Assembly: GCA_947561585.1 (NCBI GenBank)
Contig: CANNZV010000258.1
Coordinates: forward strand, 283,351-347,350
DNA length: 64,000 bases
DNA from: Caprella mutica
Taxonomy: Eukaryota > Arthropoda > Malacostraca > Amphipoda > Caprellidae
Direction of reading: 5' to 3'
Shown here: positions 38,901 through 50,521 of the stretch, one piece after another
How positions within the stretch are numbered: position 1 is the stretch's first letter
Layout of the letters: each line of letters starts with the position of its first letter
Position numbers and translations under genes: made by a program
Notes under the pieces: model-generated
Told to the model about the DNA's origin: nothing
Database searches by the model: none
What the model saw: the letters and a program-made list of their open reading frames with translations, nothing else

Positions 38901-41192
38901 AGATTCCATTTGATTAACCACATCTGGAGCTCCAATAATTGGATAATACATATCCAATTTAAATCAATGTTTTCAACAGGTTATCATGGGAGGAGGTTAC
39001 CAGGGAATGGTGGCCAATGCCACCGATAGGGAAGGAGACCCAATAGACTATGAAGAATGCATCAGAGAAGATGGCAGGGATCTCTTCCAAGAGTGGCAGG
39101 TGAAGATCCAAAGAAGTACCAACTATACCTAGAGTTATGGTGGTGCTATATAAGATTAAGAGAGGATCCTCACAAAATCCTCTAAGGTCTCATCATAATT
39201 TTCTTTCTGGAAATGTGCTAATTTACGCTAGTTTGTGCGAAAAAGATATGATTCTTTACAATTTTTATGAGGTAACAATTTTCAGAAATGATATGCTTAA
39301 AAGAATTATTTCTCTAACATAGGTATAGAAAGTAGCTGAACTAATGAAAGAAATAATAATTTGAGTGAGTAAAAGATAATAAATATGCTACTTATATAAA
39401 AATTTATTCTCTCTTCATTAATTTCTGAAGGATGACAGAGAAGACGAAGGAAAATCCTACGAAGCAGTTCGCACAAGGAGTGAATTAATGGATTTGGATT
39501 TGAATGGCGTTGAGCACTTGATGGGTAAGGGGTTTATATCTATTACGAAGCGTGTCTTGTAACTGGTTTTAATTGCCTTTGATTTTGTCTTATTCATTTT
39601 AAAATAGGTATCTATGGAAATTCACACACTGCTTGGGAACACGAAAAACGAGAACAGAATCTTGATATACCAACACTGTCCGAGATGACCAAGAGAGCCT
39701 TGGAAGTTTTACAACAGGGAGAAAAAGGTTACTTCTTACTGGTGAGAAGAGATGATTTATATTATTTGACCGAATAAAATATATAGGTCACATTTTTAAT
39801 TTTCTATGCTTTGCAGGTTGAAGGTGGTCGTATCGACCATGCTCATCATGATGGCACTGCTAGAAAAGCTTTAGATGAAACAGTAGCCTTCGATGAAGCG
39901 ATACAGACAGCTCTCGATATGATCGACTTGGAGGTGACCATTGCCTGTCCTGCTACATTCTGGTAGACAAGTGATAAAGATGACTTCAAAATCTTGATGA
40001 TAATGTAATATTCTATTCCAACAGGAGACTTTGGTTGTTGTCACAGCAGATCACAGTCACACTATGACAATCAATGGCTATCCAGAGCGTGGTGACGATA
40101 TTCTGGGTGAGGATGATTTTTTTGCAACATTTCTTGCTCATGATTTATTTTAACATAAATATTGCCTAAATTGTATTACAAGACGCATGCTGTTGTTGTA
40201 TTGTATATTAAATTAACAGAAATTAACGATCTCCGTTAACTAAATAAACAATACTGTTCTGAAATGTAATGCAAGATTCTTAGTGATTTAGTTGGAAATA
40301 TTCATACTCAATGGAAAGTTATATTTTAATTCCATAATAATTTATTATTCCAAAAGAATAGATACCTGCGTAAAAACATTCATATAATAAATCACTTCAA
40401 ATTCTTGTTTTAAAATATTTATTTTTAATGACAAATACCGTTTATCTATAGAGTTTCAAAGATGTAATCAATATTTATTTCTAGGTCTCGCTGGTGATGG
40501 TGCAGATGACCTTCCTTACACCACACTCATGTACACTAACGGTAACGGCTTCAACTACACCTCTAACAACGAGTCAGAAGGAGTGAGGTGGGACATCACT
40601 GGAGAGAACACAACCGGTTGGGATTATCTGCAACTGACTGCAGTGCCAAGAGATTCCGAGACTCATGGAGGAGAAGATGTTGCCATTTACGCCATGGGTG
40701 AGTGTTAAGAGTAAATATACATCAGATGTGATTCAGTTGTTATTGAAACAGCACCAAAAGCCTCAACTGGTAATTCCTTCATAAAACAACCGAAATAAGT
40801 TTTATTTTAAAAAAACAATAATTTTACAATGTTTGAATATACTATTCCCATTAATCCAAACTTTTTTATGAATCATTCCTTAACCTTCAATAACTCCCGG
40901 TGCTTTCACGTCATTGAGATGAAATACTTCACCATCCCAATAAATTTAACTAACTTGTATAATTCACTCCATACGTAGTTTTTATTAAAATACCACCACT
41001 TTCGTAGGACCGATGTCACACCTCTTCAATGGAGTTCGTCAGCAGAACTACATTGCCCACGCTATGGGCTACGCTGCCTGCATAGGACCTAACGAGGATC
41101 ATTGCAGTGGTTCAGCAGCTGTGTACGCGTCTATAGGTCTCATAGTGGTGGCACTCATTGCTCAGATACTACCAAATAATAATAACCTATGA
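29924..41192 (+). CDS. membrane-bound alkaline phosphatase
   Basis: Exons are 29924-30062, 37642-37865, 38049-38238, 38329-38501, 38980-39099, 39431-39524, 39608-39741, 39817-39933, 40025-40106, 40485-40697 and 41008-41192, with all phases consistent, giving 556 residues, a normal family length. A signal peptide ([19 protein letters not shown]) opens the protein. The conserved chemistry is complete: metal Asp81 in LGDGMG; nucleophile Ser132 in [29 protein letters not shown], with phosphate-binding Arg207 in HRDW; Glu360, Asp365 and His369 in [13 protein letters not shown]; Asp406-His407 in TADHSHT; and His485 in [12 protein letters not shown]. The C-terminus, after CSGSA, is a hydrophobic segment ending NNNNL, typical of a GPI-anchor signal. 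The enzyme hydrolyses phosphate monoesters at the outer cell surface using two Zn and one Mg. An acceptor-like TTTATTTCACAG at 29891-29902 suggests an upstream non-coding exon. Intron 1 is 7.6 kb and full of repeats. Confidence 0.96.
30067..30960. repeat. 30-bp minisatellite starting at the phosphatase exon 1 donor
   Basis: About 30 copies of TGATTAGTGACCTATGTGTA plus ATGGAGGGGG. The first copy begins four bases inside the intron, so the GTAAG of the donor leads straight into it. Open frames repeating [10 protein letters not shown] are repeat artefacts: the period is 30 bases with no stop in that frame. Confidence 0.95.
31460..32680. repeat. 36-bp minisatellite in phosphatase intron 1
   Basis: About 34 copies of a 36-bp unit (AGTCACTAGTGAGCTATCTA followed by CCAACAGTCTGTTCTA). 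Variants CCA/GCA/ACA and AAG/GAG recur in ordered blocks, pointing to higher-order repeat structure. Because 36 is a multiple of three, a 412-codon frame (unit [12 protein letters not shown]) stays open. It lies inside an intron and has no supporting gene features. Confidence 0.95.
32700..34980. other. phosphatase intron 1, AT-rich with no recognised feature
   Basis: I see no supported gene, RNA or transposon boundary in this part of the intron, only short chance open frames. Confidence 0.5.
34987..35781. mobile_element. piggyBac-type MITE (TTAA duplication) with internal palindrome
   Basis: TTAA flanks both sides (34983-34986 and 35782-35785). The terminal inverted repeats are GGGGATCGTTCAGT on the left and ACTGAACGATCCCT on the right. 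A second inverted pair lies inside: AGTCTATAGACTCAATAGG near 35120 against CCATTGAGTCTATAGACTT near 35410. No transposase is present. Confidence 0.8.
36247..37338. mobile_element. foldback element with subrepeat tips and 10-bp target duplication
   Basis: It is flanked by GATAGAAGGT (36237-36246 and 37339-37348) in phosphatase intron 1. The left tip has repeated CCGAA/TTCGGCGAA-like motifs. The right tip has the inverse over about 150 bp (TTTCGGAAAATTTGTCCTTC, TTTTCGGCAAATTTGG). The interior is AT-rich and non-coding. Architecture and duplication length match the elements at 17364 and 27286, although the subrepeat sequence differs. Confidence 0.82.
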
Positions 41193-41473
41193 GAGTTAGA
41201 GGTTTGATTACAGACCAGTATTATTAGTCTATAGTGCATTGGTATAGTAATTGTAGTGCGTAAAAGAATTAGCCATTTTCAGTTTGAAAATCTTGTTTTG
41301 TTAATATGAAATTCTAGTTCACATTGTTCTCATTAAATATTTATAATAATTATTAATAAATTTAGAACAACAATACATTTTATGCTGTGTATTATCATAA
41401 GAAACCTTATTTGTGATTATATATAAATTAGTAAGGTATTTTAATTTAGCTGCATTATTAAATACATATAGGT

Positions 41474-41521
41474 ACAACTTTAATCTTGAAATGACTATAG
41501 TCATTTCAAGATTAAAGTTGT
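41474..41521. repeat. perfect 48-bp palindrome
   Basis: ACAACTTTAATCTTGAAATG then AC, a central TATA, and the exact complement. It lies 280 bases downstream of the phosphatase stop codon, possibly in the 3' UTR, where it would form a 22-bp hairpin stem. Confidence 0.9.
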
Positions 41522-41529
41522 TCAAGATA

Positions 41530-42860
41530 AATTAGAGGCATCAAAGGTCAGTGCTGGTGGGAAACATTGATTATGTTTTAAAACTAAATGACTTGGAGTT
41601 GCTGAGACTCCGTATAAATTTTATCGTACAAACATCGAGGAAGATAATGCAACATGGTATGAAAAGTATTTCATAATTACATATGGGCTTGAACTCGTTA
41701 ATTATTTCGGCTTGTGCGTCTTATGAGTTTATATTGTACTGTGCATTTTTTGTACATTATGTCGTTCAGTGAAATGTTTCAATGTTGTGTTCTATTCACT
41801 TTAATATTATTTGTTACCAGGCTGTCTTCTGAAGCCCCGTCAGGTAATAAATACAACCCCGTTGCGTATTATTTTCGATCACACTAGCAACATCAATTAA
41901 ATGATCACTAATTTATTTTTGTGTGCGCATGTATTTCATCCTGGCTCTCGATTTCCGCTTGGTAATAAATGATATACAACTAAATAGTCACAGACATGTT
42001 GCATTACATCCATCGAATTAAAAAAAATTGAATTATCGGATTTTCAGCAACTTCTCAATGTATATAAATTACATTAACAACAAGCTGGTTAGTCATACCT
42101 GTTAGTTGTTTTATATAGGGTTAAGCTTTTCGATATACTATTCTTTTGCACCGTAGATGGAAATTAACTTCAGCTACTATGTAATAAGCAAATATGTTAC
42201 ATATTCAACTTTAAGAGTTCTCCAACTACATATGTATTCTTTCTACAGTTAATCATTAACTTTTTTATTGAAATAATATTATTTTATTGTGATTATTACA
42301 ATATTACTAATCATACTTAAATTGTTTTTGTATATTGTCTTCCGTGTGATTGAGTATTTGTTTTATTATCAACAAAAGTTCATCAGATTATAACAATTGA
42401 TAATCATATGGATAGATTATAGAATTAGGTATCAATTGAAACAATTGATGATCATAGCTAGGTATAGAAAGAAATACAGATTGCAGTCCATACGTTTTCT
42501 TGTAGAACACATTACACTCGCGAGAAACACACCCTCACTTCCACCCAATCACAGCTCTGCTCTCTCGATTGCCAATGTCTTATATACCTATGTATTTATT
42601 TCTCCTTATATATTCAATATTTTACTTGAAATTTGTTACACATTAGTTTAGTATATATACTAACAACTAGTAAAAAATACAGTACTGTAGGTTTATAAAC
42701 AAGACATGTGTTTTTTAAACACATAGTGGCATAGTCAAACCTTCCTGTACATTCTGACAGTCAAACTCATTAGGGTTACGAAACTAAATTTATAGACTCT
42801 CTTAGATATTTTAATTTCTCTCATACATTACGAACTTTGAGATGGGAAACTTATTTGGTA
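41530..42860. other. intergenic AT-rich region with no recognised feature
   Basis: Nothing could be supported here beyond short chance frames. Confidence 0.5.
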
Positions 42861-42865
42861 TCTAT

Positions 42866-42990
42866 CGTATTTAGTATCTGAACGATATATGTTATCTAAT
42901 ATATTTAGTATCTGAACGATATATGATATGTAATGTATTCAGTATCTGAACGATATTTGGTATCTATTATGAATGTATCTGAACGATGTT
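42866..42990. repeat. short tandem repeat around TATCTGAACGATAT
   Basis: Four imperfect copies of a roughly 46-bp unit that includes TTTAGTATCTGAACGATAT. Confidence 0.7.
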
Positions 42991-43633
42991 ATAGAAGCAT
43001 CTTTATGGTTAATATTTGATAAATTTATTTTTTATCATTCACTGATGATTGGGGTACCTCCAGTACATTGATCCAAAACTTACAGCGTGGGCAACTTAGA
43101 AATGGTTCACAAGTAGAAATGTAGATGTGAGAATTCATGTTTTAAAATATCTAATTTAAATGGTCTAATTTTAAAAAATTGTGATATATTTTGAAGAAAC
43201 ACGAAGACGCTCCACGAATCTACGCCAATTTTACTTTTAGGCCATTGTCGTGGAAGAGTGAGAATAATTTCATAGAAATATTGCCAGAACCTGAATAGTG
43301 ATTTTCAATAACTAGCTATTACAGGTCCTCTCCATTATAATTTTTTTATTACTCGTATTCATTACAGTTATATAAGGTTACTGATTATAAAACTGAAAAA
43401 CATTTCAAATTTGGTTATATATTTTTATCATGATATATATTTTAAGTTATTTTTGTGATTTCACTTCTAACCTCTGAATTTCAAGCGAAAAAAATGATCC
43501 ATTGAATTTTGAAAAGTTCAAAACTATAATAAAGCTTTTTCCTATACATATTATAAATGGCTACCTATATACCCTATCTAAATATCATTACCCTAAAAAA
43601 GCATTAGGTACCTTAAAGTGAACCTGTATAGTC

Positions 43634-44230
43634 TAACGGCTATCCGTTATGGAGGGGAAACATGCAACCAGTGAGATGCTATCTCGTACTTTCGTTCCTC
43701 GTGTTCTACAAACGTAAATCTATAATAATTCATTCAATCAATACAAAACAAAATGATATCAAAATAGAAAACTAAAATAAAGAGAAGTTGAACGTGAACG
43801 TTGTTACCGAGTAAGTTCTAAAGTTTTAGTTCAAATTATTTAAACAAAACCGAATAAATATAGAGGTAACTAGCTTAAATTAATTCATTTAGAGGTAATA
43901 AAATATGGTGATTACAATGTTATAAATAAAAAATGAATGAAGTAAGGAGTTATATTATTTATAACATTGTAATCACCATATTTTATCACCTCTAAAGGAA
44001 TTAAGCAACCTAACTATATATTTATTCGGCTTTGTTTAAATAATTTGAACTAAAACTTTAGAACTTACTCGGTAACAATGTTCAACTTAGATTTGTTTTA
44101 GTTTTCTATTTTTTTTTTGTATTGATTCAGTGAATTATTACATATTTATGTTTGTTGAACACGAGGAACGAAAGTACAAGAAAGCATCTCACTGGTTGTA
44201 TGTTTAACCCTCCATAACGGATAGCCGTTA
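43634..44230. mobile_element. 600-bp foldback element (near-complete palindrome)
   Basis: The left end, TAACGGCTATCCGTTATGG, has its inverse, CCATAACGGATAGCCGTTA, at the right end. The arms pair throughout: CATCTCACTGGTTG opposite CAACCAGTGAGATG, and GAACGAAAGTAC opposite GTACTTTCGTTC. The centre is near 43930. It is non-coding. Confidence 0.85.
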
Positions 44231-45104
44231 CAGTAAATCAACTATGGGGCTCCTAAATTTCAGTTTACAAAGACACCGACATAACCTCTTGCAAGTAATG
44301 TCACGAGTCTATTCACAGATCATTGAATATAGGAAGATGTCGCACTACAGTATTTTCAATTTTGTAGCGACACTTGGCACTGGGCTCGTCCGTACCGTGA
44401 ACGAAACCTTGGAGTTATTTTCAATTATTCAAAAACGACATAAAGATAATTATATTGAATTTAAATATGCTATTCAAAATCAAAATATTCATTTATTATA
44501 TTAAACTGATAATAAAATTATATATTTATAAGTAATATAATTATTTCTGTTCTATACCTACATGTTTTGTACGTGTGTGTGTCTTCAGTACGAATTTGAT
44601 TTTGAAGCGTCGGTTTATTTCTGATGCAATATCGTTAGCATGCGGCCGTGCGCTGTATTCTGTGACTAAATTTACTAATTATTTTATCTTTCATAAAAAT
44701 TAAACAAGTGAGAATTGGCCAATGTACGAAAATGTTCATTTATCAATTGTACCAATATATCTAAATATAGGTACAAGTTGTGTTTGTCCAGAAAACATGA
44801 TTACAATCTGTGGTTAAAGACTTGCACAATGGCGTTGAGACTGAACAGTTAATAGTCACTATTCAGAGTTAATAAGTCACTATTCAGTTTGGTCGAAATA
44901 TTTTAGTTCCGACTTCGATTTTTTATTTATATTTTATAATAAATATACGTTAAAATATTAAACTTTAGTTAACCTTTTTCCTGAAAATTAAAATTAACAT
45001 AACTGCCTCGGTTTCCCCTTATTGGTAGTAAAAGAAAATGTAGCTCTAACCGTTATGGGTGTTGGTCATAAGTTTAAGTAAGTAATAAGTTAAGAAAATT
45101 TAAA

Positions 45105-45680
45105 AAATCAGCAGGTTGCCCGCGCCTGGTCGTACCGGAAACCAGCGCGAGAAGGTATTTACAGAATACTCAGGAAAACAGGTAGTTGCGAATCAACCGG
45201 TGAGTTGTGATGTTGTGAGTGCCATATGGTACGTAAAATGTCCAGCTCGTCGTCAGACGATGATTTGTTAGTCCTTGACAATTTGCTTATAAAATTTATA
45301 AGGAGCACGCGTAAATAAATAAATAGCAAGATGAAAGACCTTGCTGAAAATCATCATCAAAATGGGTTTCCTTTAAAACACCTTCGCCGCTAAGACCTCA
45401 ATGGAAAATCCATGGTAAATGACAAAAAACAACACTGGCACAAAATGTCCTCACGTGTTGCATCAGATGTTTTTCTTTTGTAATTACCCAGATTGCCGCT
45501 AGTGGGAGAACTGTTAAAAAAAGGCAATATTATTTGAGGTAAAATTAAACTATTTTTGAACAGGGTGGCGCGTGGTCGGCTTACGGTCGCTTACCGGAAT
45601 GAACAAATCAATCAGGAAAACAGGTTAAGGAGAGTTGCTGGTATATTATGACTGAGTGAGATCCGTGCACATTTGAGATA
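45105..45680. repeat. direct repeat pair around GC-rich blocks, possible transposon debris
   Basis: A block near 45115-45215 (CGCGCCTGGTCGTACCGGAA, then CAGGAAAACAGGTAG) is repeated imperfectly near 45565-45650. A short frame at 45231-45317 reads MSSSSSDDDLLVL, reminiscent of the acidic N-termini of PIF/Harbinger proteins but too short to assign. Confidence 0.35.
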
Positions 45681-46433
45681 TTGGCATATGAGAGGCGGAG
45701 AGTTGATTGTGGGCGTGGCGTTATTGCTGCAGTATCAAGTGTGCCACGGTAGTGATAGCGTCTGAGTAGCCCTTAATTATGTTTGTATGATAAAATCCGT
45801 GCTATAAATGATTTACACATTCTCACAATATAAGGGAGGTTTCAAATTTTGACAGTCCTGCTAATGACTAACCTTTTAAAAGTTAGGTATTATCCGAATA
45901 GAAACGGAACATTCTTAACCTAACTGCAAAATAATACTTACTTTATTTAATTCTAATCCATTGTTTAAAGGTTCCCTCCACTCTATTTTTCTATTAATTA
46001 AAAACTAAGATTACTGATTATAAAATTGCAAACCATTTCTAATTTGGTTCTATATTTCTATTATTACTTGTGATTTTACTTCTACCCTCCGAATTTTAAG
46101 CAAAGAAAAAGAAATAGTGCCTTGTCGGCTTGTCCTACAAATTCAAATTAATAGCAAAGGCTTACAAAGCTGATAAATGTATCATCAATGGCTACCTATA
46201 CCGTTACCTAAATACCATTATCCAGAAAAAGACAGTAAATACCTAAAATTGTACCTAATTACCATTAAATTTACGATAGTACGTGATGAACTTCGCATCT
46301 ATTTCTTATTCTTCTTTTCAATTTAAATGAAATGTCGGACAGTGATGGTTGAATGTGAATATTTCTTAAATAATTAATTATGAAACGAATATTAGATAAA
46401 TTTATTTTCAGTTAATCAATTTAATTTAGTAGG

Positions 46434-46790
46434 GTTTAAACGTCTGCTTAATTGGGAACCAAAGGCCATATATCGCTGACGTCAAAAGGAAATTAAGTAC
46501 AAAGGACTGGAAGAAGCAGTCAGAGAAGAAATTGACTCCATGATCAAAGTCACTTACCACTGTTGGTGACAATGTTCATGGATGCAGAAAAGCTACTCCA
46601 TGAATGCAGTCACTTACCAAGGAATGTGACGAAAAAGGACAAAAGCACCGGTGGCTGCACTCACGGATGGAAGAGGTGATAGTAAATGAAGCCTACGAGC
46701 CTACCTAACACAAAAATCTGAGACCTCGTAGTTGATGAGCATAACCCTAGCGCTATCCTCTAAAACTGCAAGTAGCGTTAAAAAAATGAT
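46434..46790. repeat. dispersed repeat copy
   Basis: The 5' part matches 2740-2880. The 3' part (GACTGCACTCACGGATG-like, then CCTACCTAACACAAAAAT and AGTTGA/TGAGCATAACCCTAGC) matches 49800-49915. It looks like an interspersed family with a conserved 3' end, but the class is unknown. Confidence 0.6.
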
Positions 46791-48316
46791 AAAGTAAAGA
46801 TTAAAATATTTTAAGCAATGGAAAATATTTTAATTTGTTTCTTATTCACAAAGATTCGATACGATATATCAACTCGTATTAGCCATTCTTTCTGAATTAG
46901 TCTTTTCAAATAGTTCTTTCACTAGCTACCTATTTTAATCAATGTTTAACAAATTGTCAGAGCTGGGCACGCAAACCTTTTTTTAGGTTCCGTATTCGGA
47001 CCTGAATCTTGGCCAATTTTGGGTTTCGTACCTCCGAATAGCGAACCCAATTTTGAAAATTTTCGGTGCGAACATATGTACGCAAATAATAATAAAGTTT
47101 ATATTTTATATCTAAAAATGGACGAAAGTGAGCTACAGTCTTCACATTTATTTACGGCACTATTAATTTTATAACATTTATAATTTACCCGATCTGAAGA
47201 ACTGCTATTTTAAAAACATTTTACATTTGGTTTGAATAGAAAAATGCGAAATATACTCGCTTTGCTTCACTTTTACTTCTATTTAATATATTAGAAATGT
47301 CAAACGTGAAGAATGAGTGTGAAAATTACTTATCTACAGGCAGGCCCTGCTTTTATTACCAAATCACGACTCAGTTTTATTACCAAATAAAAATATTAAT
47401 AAGACCATGGTAAGTCACGAGTAACTATATGATTGATACTCCTGAATTAAACATTTAATTTCCTATGAGTTATAGTGAAAGAAAATTGTTTTAGGATTTG
47501 AGTAGTAATTTTAACCTATACTAACAGTGTTCCAGAATTTGTTGCCAGAATTATCACCTTTTTTCATTCCACGCAATACGCGATTTGCACAATCTCGAGA
47601 ATGCGCTGCATGGTTTTAAACTCTAACCGCCTAATGCGTGTGTCCGTTAATACCTTCAATTTATTTATTATATATCGAATGCTAATATAGGTGTAAGTGC
47701 ATTGTGTATATAATCATTATATAGCCCCCTTCCAGGTCATTAAACATCATGAAGTGTGTAGAGTGCAGTACAACCAAAGTAAACGAGTACAACAAACTAC
47801 ATAACTACATTAGTATTCGATTTAATAATAAATAAAATAAAGATATTAATTCACGCGAGGCATTAGGGGATTAAAGGGGTTTAAAAACGCGCAGCGCATT
47901 CTCGATTATAGGACATATCAGCAAATTGCGTTAAAGTTAAAGGTTGTGAATGAATTAAAAGTTACTAAATCCTACCAAAGCCTTACTCTCACTCAGTATT
48001 TGTGAGTGATTAATAGATAGGTACTTCGATTTATATATTTGTGTTATATCGAACAAACAGTAATTTTATCCTCTGAAATTTTTACCCGTAAAAAAAATAT
48101 AAATGAAATACACGTAAGAAAAGGAAATATTATAATTATAATTTAGTTTCCATTCTAATTGGTTTCCTGGATACCAATAGTAAAAAAAGTTCAATAATGA
48201 TACATATTTTTAATTTTCCCAAAATATGAAACCGTGCGATAACACGGAACTTACCGTAAAATAGGAATTTTGAATAGTAATCAAAGTCTAAATCGTCTTA
48301 TTTGCTGATCTACATT

Positions 48317-48460
48317 ATGACTTCAAAGAGGGGAAATACACGTAAAGATCAATATAACTGTTCAAAGAAGAGAACAACAATATCTGTTGAACAGGAGATA
48401 GAAATAATAAACAGTGGTCAATCTCCTGATGAAATTGCTAGAGAACTATGTGTCCTGTAG
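48317..48460 (+). pseudogene. pogo/Tigger-like transposase N-terminal fragment
   Basis: A 47-codon frame begins MTSKRGNTRKDQYNCSKKRT and continues TTISVEQEIEIINSGQSPDE, then IARELCVL and a TAG. This matches the CENP-B-type helix-turn-helix at the N-terminus of Tigger/pogo transposases (KR.R...T...K.EII...E.G.S..EIAREL.V). The rest of the transposase is not recoverable from the following bases. Confidence 0.5.
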
Positions 48461-49499
48461 GCAGTATGTATATATTGTCACTGGCAAAATTTCTTCGTTC
48501 ACAAAGACTAATTTCTGAACCGATTGTTTCTAATTACCTCATCTGGATAATAATATAGACTTATTGTAGCTACCGTGAAATAATCACTTCAAAAACAGTC
48601 TCCGTTTTCTATGTCTATAAGAACGGTAATAACATCGAGACATGTCTGATAATATTTTAAGAGAGCAGTGGTTAAATGAAAGTCTGGTTAATGAACTAAA
48701 CAGTATATTGGCAAAAACTAAATAGTACATACAGAAACTGGGAAAACAGAATAACTTCAGAGGTGAGAAGTTCACCACCTCTCTCTCTGCACAACAGCGT
48801 GTTGTCATTTATTGGTCTGTGGTGTTGTCAACTGAACAAAAGAATGCGGCTACGTGAATAACCGAAATCATAAATGGATAAAATGATAATTTCCTTTCAA
48901 TGTGTAATATATCAATCTACTAATAAGTACCAAAATGATCAACAATGTCTTGCAACTATTACTGCTTTTATAAAAGCAGAGACTGCCTGTATAATTAATT
49001 TAATTTTGATGCGTTTAGTCGAATACTTGATCCATTTACTTTCTGTTAACGCTGATATGATAATGTTGTATAACCTTAGTTCTACATATTTAAAGCAATT
49101 ACAGATAAATTTTAATTTAACAGTGGAGGCCGTGTTACGGAGATTCGGATTCATGAAAAAGACGTTCCGAACCGTTTTTGAAGAGGTTCCGTATCAAAAC
49201 CCATTTTCAAGTCCAAACCATATATAATTAATAAATGTTGAGTTTCATCATTTCAATCAATTTATACAACTTAAAAAAAAGAAATACATTATAATTTGGG
49301 TTGGCATGTAGGTTACCAAATGCTGAAAATTTACGTTTGGGTTCTGTTCAAATAATTTCTTCATACCACTGTATATTTTAACTTAAATTCAACATTCTAT
49401 AACTTCTCCAAACCAGAGTTCAAAAATTTGATTTTCGGACTACACTAATTGACAATCATATGGAAAAAATCAGGAAATAAATTAACAATCTTCAGTGAA

Positions 49500-49915
49500 A
49501 CAGTCAAGACAGGAAAGTGGCTTAAGGGGAAAGAGGCATCAGCTACAAGTAGATCTTTTGTTAGAAATGAGATTAACAAAGATATTAGATGGAATAGATT
49601 AGAGTATTAGAGATGCAGGGCGAAGAAACTTCAAGGAAGGGTAGGGGAGTTGACAGGATTCAGGATGGAAACTACAGAGCTTGCTCTGTAGTTCTCGAGG
49701 ATGGAAATGAAGTTCAACATGAGTGACATGTTAAAGTGTCTAGAGATCTGATAGCTAGACTCCTAGAGTACCCAGAAGTGGAATGGTTTTAATGACTGAC
49801 AGAGCTGATGACTGCACTCACGGATGAAGCTAAAGAGCATACCTAACACAAAAATATAAGATCTCTTAGTTGAAGAGTATAACACTAGCAACTTTCCTCT
49901 TAATATGCAAGTAAA
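49500..49915. repeat. dispersed repeat copy, 3' part shared with 46434-46790
   Basis: GACTGCACTCACGGATGAAG, CATACCTAACACAAAAATAT and AGTTGAAGAGTATAAC correspond in order to 46650-46750. Between 49440 and 49800 the sequence is of higher complexity with no stable frame. Confidence 0.55.
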
Positions 49916-50521
49916 TGTTAGTTATATTGTTGTAGTTTTAATCCATACACTTTTCAAACATCGTTACCAACTTATTTAATCACAGGAAGAACTAAAGAAG
50001 TATTGCTAATATAGTTCACAAAAACTTAACCTTATACCAATAAACTGCAGCTTCCCCATTATTACATATGAATCGATAATATAGAGCACACAATGAATAA
50101 AACATTCAATATTGTTTAAATAACACTTTAATGAAGTAATTTTGATGAGTCGTTTCATTTTTATTTTCAATATCTAGCTAGTAACTAAGACTTAAGAGTA
50201 AGTTAATAAAACAATAGATTACAGGCAGTTAAATTAATCATAAGGAAACTAGTGCAAAAATATAAATTTACCTAATTTTTTAATACACACTATATACAGG
50301 GATCTATTTAAAAAAAATTGATTAAAAGTTCTTAAGACAGTTCGCAAATTTGAATCTAAAATATACTCGATTTCAACCATGCAATCAAACCAAGCTGTAT
50401 TATAAACATAGATAATAAATCGTAGCTATCATAATTATATATCTCTGACGTCAAGCAATTTACATGCCAAAATGTTTTCAGTTCACTAAATTAAGAAGAG
50501 TGTTGAAGCAACTAAGTGAAC

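Noticed and set aside
45231..45317. PIF/Harbinger-like N-terminus (MSSSSSDDDLLVL)
   Set aside because: It is too short and low in complexity to assign; no DDE or MADF-like sequence follows.
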